Of a stretch of 28,373 bases of DNA, positions 22,116-28,373 are shown piece after piece. How positions within the stretch are numbered: the first letter of the stretch is position 1; each line of letters opens with the position of its first letter. A program made the translations under genes and the position numbers. Below the pieces are notes generated by a model that worked only from the letters and a program-made list of their open reading frames with translations, was not told the DNA's origin and made no database searches. Source of the DNA: Rhizophlyctis rosea (lineage: Eukaryota; Chytridiomycota; Chytridiomycetes; Rhizophlyctidales; Rhizophlyctidaceae); assembly GCA_027596075.1 (NCBI GenBank), contig JADGJC010000428.1, positions 1-28,373 on the forward strand, written 5' to 3'.

Positions 22116-25100
22116 CCTATATGTCCCCTCCCCTCAACACTCTCAAAATTCTCCTCGCCCAACAACGGATCAGCACTCGCAAATTGCACAAAAATCTGCT
22201 CCAAAGACGTTCCGCCTAATGTATAGCTCTTTACATCGACACAACCCGCCCGCTCGAATGGCCTCGACACAGTCGAATACATCTGCAGCTGAGTATGTGG
22301 CGTCGTCGCGGGGTAGTTGGATTCTGAGATGAGTGTTGTGGTGTTCCAGGACGTGTGCGGTTGGGAATTTTGTTCGGAAAGCGGTTATGAAAGAGGTGGA
22401 GGCGGTGGGTGTTGAGGTTGAGAGGTCGAGTTGGTAGGCCATTCCGTGACGGGTTCTGAGGTGGTGTTGTGTGCCGATGGCTTTTAGCTCGCCAGCTACC
22501 ATGATTCCTATGCGCGGGGTGGGTGAATCAGGGTTGAGTGAGTGGGAATAGATGTTGGGGTGATTTGCGAGAGATGCAATCTACGACATACCTGAGCAAC
22601 GTTTTCCGCCTCTTCCACTGGCATTGAATGAGTCGTGAGAATGATGGTGTGACGTTGACGCAAGTCGTGTATTGTGTCCCACATGAACTGTTTTGATGCC
22701 GGATCTTGAAAATGAAATGGATGTTATAGAGATGGTATATTCCTGAGGAGTCACCAATCTTCAAGTGAGATGTTACCCATTCCCGTAGACGGCTCATCAA
22801 GTATTAATACAGGTGGGTATCCGACTAGAGCTATCGCAAGACTCAACTTCCTTCGGTTTCCTCCACTACAAACGACATGGATCAATGCTTCAAGAATGGA
22901 ATGGCTAATATTTTGGACTTCGCACGCACCTCAAATCCGCGGAAGCCTTGTCAGCATGCGGCGCCAAATCGAGTCGGTCGATAAGTTCATTGATCACTTC
23001 CTGCCGTCTGCTGCTGGGGAAACCTTTCAGAGCCGCAAACAAGTCCAGATGCTGGCGCACGGTCAGCTCCGGGAACAGAGCATCGAATTATGGGCATACA
23101 CCGATGGAACGGCGGACGCCCGCCAGGTCTTGCAGTAGTAGATGTTGGTTAACGGAGACTTGCCCTGCGATTGGGAGTTCTTGCCCACATACGATCTTGA
23201 GTGCAGTGGTTTTGCCTTGAAAACGGTGACCGGTTGATTAGAAGTCGAACATATCGCATTCAGCATGGTCTTCCTCAAAATCACGTGATAACAGAACCCC
23301 ACAAACTTACCAGCCCCATTGGTCCCCAACAAACAAAAGCACTCATTCCTCCCAACACCGAATGACAAATTCTTGACCGCGACTTTCGCTCCATTTCCAA
23401 ACACCCGCCGCAAACCAAGCAACACAACCTGATCATCATTCTGCCCAGAAGCGATAACCCTCCTCTCTTCCGCGCCAACATCCGGATCTACATCCATTCC
23501 TTTCAAACTCTCCTCCAGGTCGACTTTCAGGACCCGCCTAGACATCCACCATAACTCCATCGCTTCCCAATTCTCAATAAGGACGAGCACGGCGGCAAGT
23601 AAGATGATTTGCAAGATGAGGAAGACGACGGCACGGAGGAGAAGGTCCCACGAGAAGAGGTTTGAGGTGGAGAGGGTTGGATTTGATGCGCATTGCATGA
23701 GGAGGGTGTTGGACATGATCATGCAGGATTGGAGGAGCGTCATGGCGGGGTTGATGGCGTATGCGGCGTACGTTAGGATGTTGATGATGTCGTAGCTTCC
23801 GGCACCCAGTTGGTTGATTTCCGCGATCAGGAATCCTGTTTGGGAGCGGTGAGATGTGGGAGTGAGTGGAAGGGCAAACAAGTGGGCAGACAGAAGCAAC
23901 AGAAAAGGGAAAATGGTCTTACCAATACAAATCAACAACAAATACCCAACCACCCCAGCAAGCCCCGCCGCCGTCGAGGTGAATAAAAACGTAAACACAT
24001 ACCCCAAAAGCGTCGTAGCCACCCCATACAACGCAAAAACCACAAACGTCGCACCCCACCCAGCTGACCAAGACTTCACTCCCCCCGACACCGCAGCAGC
24101 CAAGATAACCTCGCACAAAACCACATACGTCGCATCCCACAGGAAATTTGCCAACCAATACTCCACCCCACCAACGCCCGCAAACCGCTGCTGCTGCTTT
24201 GCTCGGAGGGCACGTTCGCGTATAAGTGGAGTTGTTGATGCGATGGGGATCAATAACATGTTTGCGAAAAGGATTATGAAGAGAATTATGAGGGAGGGTG
24301 TCCAATCGACTGAATCGACAATGTTTTGGAAGCGTGGGAAAGTTGTTATTGATGCGTGGATTAGAGGATGGGGATTTTTTGCGGCGTTCGGTGTGGTTGT
24401 GTAGAGTGCGTTGTGGATTAGGTTCATCCCCATTGCTGAGGCGTAGGGGTTGATGGAGTCGTATAGGGCTGTGAACGATGGCCATGCGTGTGTTGTTGTG
24501 GAGTCGTTCTGGAGGTATCCTCCGAGGATTGTTTTGGGTGTTTGGGATATGAGTGCGAGTGCTAGTGCTGGGGTGATGGAGAATTGGATGGGTGTTGAGA
24601 GACCTGCTGATATGAATGGTGTCGAGGTGGTGGATGTGAGGTATTGCTGTGCTGGGTTTGTTGGCATGAGGTATCGGGCAGTGAGATCTGTTGGTGGGGT
24701 GGTTGCGATTTGTTGACTGGAACATGGGATGATGGATTGGTTTTTTCCGACGATGGCGACGACTATGGATGCGATCACCATAATGAGCAAAGGTGTGAGG
24801 GACAGTTTCCAGTCCTTCCACGCAAGGATGAATCTCTTGCGGATTAGCGCAATCTGCTTTCCTACGAAGGTCGGGTTTCCAGGACGGATAGATTCCTCGT
24901 CTGCGGGCTGGCCGACATTGATCCGTCTTGTCTTTTGTGGTAAACCGTTTTCATTATCTTCTGAAAAACCCATGTTGGCATCCCCCTCCATCTCAATGAT
25001 ATGCATAAACATGTCCTGTAACGATACCCCGCTCACACCGACGGACGAAATCCCAAGTGCTGACCTGTTTGTTTCCATCCATCGCAACAGGTCGGGCAGC

Positions 25101-28036
25101 TGGGAATTGGCGCTCAACGGTAATCGAAGTACGATCTCGTGCTTTGCGATTGATCGCAGCTTTGCTTCAGGAACGAATCTCCGCACTGCTGACAGAACAG
25201 GCTCCACATCGGTTGGTTCATTGGCGAATACCGCGGTGAAATTGTAACCGAAACCGAGATTGGATTTGAGAAAGAGGGATGTGCCGAGTGCGCGAAGGCG
25301 TCCTGCGTACATGACTGCAATGCGATCGCCGAGGAGGTCCGCCTGCATGTGTGCAAGCAAATGTCAAGGTCAACAATATCTCACCAAAGCGAAACATGGC
25401 AACATATTTTGAATGGACGTGCTAACTTACTTCATCCAATGAATGAGTGGTCAAGATAATAGTCCGCCCAGCTTTATTGTCCAAAATAATCTTCCACAAC
25501 GCACGACGATTGTACGGGTCCACACCAGCCGAAGGCTAACAAGGACAGGCTTCCCTTCAATACACGCCCTAAGACTCCGGACGAGCGGAATCAAACTCCC
25601 AAAAGCCCAACCTCATCCAAAAAAACCAACTTCGACCCGCCCAAAAACGCAATACAAACAGAAACGCGTCTCTTCTGGCCCCCACTCAAGGTGGAAATCC
25701 GACTATCTTTCTCCTCCTCAAGCCCGACTTTGACAATCCAATTCGTGACCTCTTCCTCGATGTTGGATGACGGAACACTCTTTAGGGCTGCGTAGATCCG
25801 AAGGGTTTGTCGAACGGTCAGGTTATCCCAGAGTATGTCATGTTGCGGACAAACGCCGAGCACTTGGCGGATGGAGTCCATTTGAGTTGTGATGGAGTAG
25901 CCGTAGGCTTTGGCGGTGCTTCGGTTGCGGGTATGATGCCTGAGAGCATGGAGATTGTGGCTGTAAGGTGGGGTGGCAGAATTAGATTCAAAATACCGAG
26001 TTTGAAGGTACGGAAGCAAATCAGGGGCAGCGAGTTGAATACATACTTGTTTTCCCGCATCCATTCTTTTCTAGTAAGGAGAGCACTTGGCCGTGGTACA
26101 AATTGAAGCTAAGACCGTCCACGGAGCGGATTGGCGCTTTTGCGTATTGTTTGGTAAGATTCCGGATTACGACTGCCGGGTCAACATTGCCTCGGACTGG
26201 CTCATACAGAATATCCGCCTTCTCCGGAGTTGTGAGATTGAGATCCCCACCCGCGGAGATAACATCATGAGCGGAACGACGGAATATGAAGTTCCACGGT
26301 TTAGGTGTGCCGTATTCCTGCGGCATGATCTGTTGAACGTACCACGTCAACACCGCCAAAAGGACGAAATTGACAAAAGTAGCGCCGAGAGTGGCACCGA
26401 AACTCAAGCCTTGTGATGCGTTAATATCGTACCAGTGGCCTATGCCTGACGAAGTTCCTAATTCCTCCGCTCTGATCATGATGACCATGCTGTAGACGAA
26501 TCCGGAACCTGGTATGATGGCCGTGGTCCACCCGCGCAGGTGTGGGTTGGGTGCCGTTCTGGATATGCCTAGACCGATCATTGCACCGATGAATATGCCT
26601 AGGATGGTCATGACGCGTGCAACTCGGGCGCGATTGAAGAAGGTAAGTGCGAAGATGGATGCTGCAAGGAAGGAAAGACCGGCTACACTGAGGGAAATTT
26701 TCAGTTGCTGCCAGTCAAATGAACGCAGTTTAGTGTTCGTGTCCATTATACCTGATCATGAAGAAAACAGTCACCACATCCGAACCAGGCATGATCATCT
26801 TCCAGCCCACAACGGCCATCAGGATCCATGACGGTATGCAGAGCACGACATAAGCAACCATCCAGCTCAATTGATAGATTGCTGATCGGAGGCCCATCAC
26901 TAAAGTCAACCGCTGGAGTTAGCTGGCAGGCCCAAATGGTAATATGTAAGCTCTCCGCCGCAAAGATTGCTCACTGCTCATCGATGCTTGAATTTTCAAC
27001 TCCTTCTCCGTCACCCAACCCTGTTCTGCTTGGTCAGTCCTTCTGGTTTCTGCTGATGTACGTGGACCTTACCGACCTGAACGATCCAATAAATGTGTGG
27101 CAGAAATAGGATAATGAAAACCACAACACCGGTTGAAGCGAGAAAATTGTCTAGTTGCATGCCAGATAAGTTGCGGTTTGAATCGCTTGCTTGAGAGATC
27201 ACTTACAAAAGTAACCATAGATGGTTGCTTGGTATTCAGCAGGCGTCAAGCTGTGCCGAAGTTTTGGTATAGCAATCCAGCATGAACTTTAGGTGCAGCG
27301 AAACCCCTACATTACCTTGTATATTGCTGGCCAAAGACAACTCCCCCATCATCCGCTCTCACAGTGCCTGCGCTCTGACTCTCAACAATAGCCCTTTCCA
27401 CTGCCATTTGCAGAGAGAGAACGCCTCGTGAAGCAAGCCAACCAGCAGACTTGTCAATATCACTGATTCCATAGCCGTTATCATCTTGGCGGATATACAT
27501 GGTGTGATTCCACTGCCCTGATGTAGTCGAAGGAGAAAATACGAAGCCGGCTGCGCATGGCTGTTGCATGCATGATGAGAGCATGTCAGAGGCCGAGGAA
27601 ACGGACTGCGGCATCGGGTTTGAGACCGGGTAAGGAGGAGATGATGGTGCTCATGGTGGCATTGGGTAGGCTGGGTTCAGCCCACCACGCGATGAAGTTG
27701 GAGGCATTGTATCTTTGCACGTCAACCGGTATTGGTTGTGCCGTGCCTACCCCTACATGCACCTGTTGGAGGCCTTGGCGCGATATGCCAACCTGTTCGA
27801 AGATCAATAATTTCGATGAGTGTCCTTGTCTCTGAATGTCTTTCGACGCACATTCACTTTTGATGAAGATTTCGTGCTGGAGATGAGAGACTCAAAAACT
27901 TCTTGCTCACCATGAACAGCAGCAACGCTGGGAGTGCATAGAATAACAAGATGGCCGACACCAGGTTTGTTTGCCATAGGAAGAAGTTCTTTCGCATGAG
28001 CACCCGCAAGGCAACGGCATCACGATGGGAACCCAT
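21462..28036 (-). pseudogene. ABCA-type full ABC transporter, multiply broken
   Basis: Membrane transporter of the ABCA (mainly lipid) class. Exons run 27911-28036, 27316-27792, 27207-27250, 27077-27150, 26975-27020, 26752-26899, 26047-26687, 25612-25960, 25431-25535, 23923-25342, 23311-23835, 22930-23215, 22777-22865, 22592-22704, about 21933-22514 and 21462-21846; phases agree if four lesions are allowed for, giving about 1,802 residues. Order: TM1 and a luminal or extracellular loop, TMD1, NBD1 (NGCGKTTT, LSGGQKRRVS, LDEPSAGVDP, TTHSLDE), TMD2 (RFILAWKDWKLSLTPLL), NBD2 ([35 protein letters not shown]), then an extra membrane module. Lesions: a frame break near 27580-27600, the first Walker A Gly of NBD1 replaced by Glu (26069-26071), a one-base loss near 25918-25922, TAA at 23088-23090 in the NBD2 Q-loop (codon 1361), a lost splice acceptor near 22515, and a one-base gain near 22238-22250. 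Terminal codon is TAG. Confidence 0.85.
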
Positions 28037-28373
28037 TTTGCATCGACATCAACGGAATTTCCTCAAATGCTAGCAAAACCCGTCAATAAAATCTATGCGG
28101 ACTTTGCAGAGATGCAGTACTAGATGTACTGGAGACGAGGAATTACCGTACCCACATGAGAGATCAGGAAAACGATGGAGATCCTTCTGCTTACATGTGG
28201 GCGTTTTCGGACCATCCGGTAAGTAATTCCAGCACGTGCGGGATTCCTCCTATCTTGCAAGCTTGTTGGCTTCCATCCAGTAAGTTACGTGCTCATTGTT
28301 GACGCAGGTTGGTGGAAGTGACAGTGTTGGGCGATTGGATCCGGAAGTGGGGAGACTGTTCTATTGTACTGAA
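28037..28373. other. Upstream region of the ABCA-type gene
   Basis: The 337 bases before the proposed ATG at 28036 should hold the promoter and 5' leader. I see no clear TATA box, no upstream coding exon and no repeat. The window ends here, so an upstream exon beyond it cannot be excluded, though the MRKNFFLW start is typical of ABCA N-termini. Confidence 0.4.

Noticed and set aside
23919..24821. 300-codon His/Pro/Asn-rich frame under the ABCA gene
   Set aside because: It is a shadow of the true TMD2 frame, with skewed composition and no motif.
15002..28036. Repeat-induced point mutation as the cause of the lesions
   Set aside because: Only CAA to TAA fits the CpA context; TGG to TGA and GGA to GAA do not, several lesions are indels, and neither gene is seen repeated here.

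Overview
The window looks like nuclear DNA of a filamentous or zoosporic early-diverging fungus. The protein genes are split by many short GT-AG introns, mostly 56-118 nt, with CTAAC/CTGAC-like branch sites. The gene content also fits: an ATF/CREB bZIP factor, a secreted amidase of fungal type, a full-length ABCA-type transporter (known in chytrid-grade fungi but largely missing from Dikarya), and a TIR-like/kinesin-light-chain-TPR protein of a kind I associate with oomycetes and early fungi. No bacterial operon, CRISPR array, rRNA or intact tRNA was seen.

Layout. Positions 1-3597 hold no recognisable gene, but begin with a C19 tract and a cluster of three hairpins (171-334). Positions 3598-5552 (minus) carry a four-exon ATF2/Atf1-like bZIP gene. 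Positions 5553-11500 are gene-poor, with one weakly supported Lys/Glu-rich ORF at 8612-9059. Positions 11640-13605 (plus) encode a secreted amidase-signature enzyme in five exons, intact. A tRNA-derived, Pol III-like relic lies at 14726-14810.

From 15002 to the right end every gene is on the minus strand. There is a broken TIR-like + TPR gene (15002-16725), an intact seven-exon sugar phosphate cyclase that best fits 2-epi-5-epi-valiolone synthase (17867-19825), and a broken ABCA-type transporter (21462-28036) with about 17 exons and a conceptual length near 1,802 residues.

The main points of interest are: (1) an apparently functional EEVS-type cyclase in a fungus, away from any visible partner gene; (2) two large genes flanking it that keep nearly all their family motifs but carry nonsense codons, single-base frame breaks and one lost splice acceptor, consistent with recent decay or uncorrected assembly errors; (3) an extra C-terminal membrane module on the ABCA protein; and (4) a TP-rich N-terminal activation segment on the bZIP protein resembling the stress-kinase target site of animal ATF2. 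All exon models are manual, built from splice consensus, phase and family motifs. They have not been checked against transcripts.
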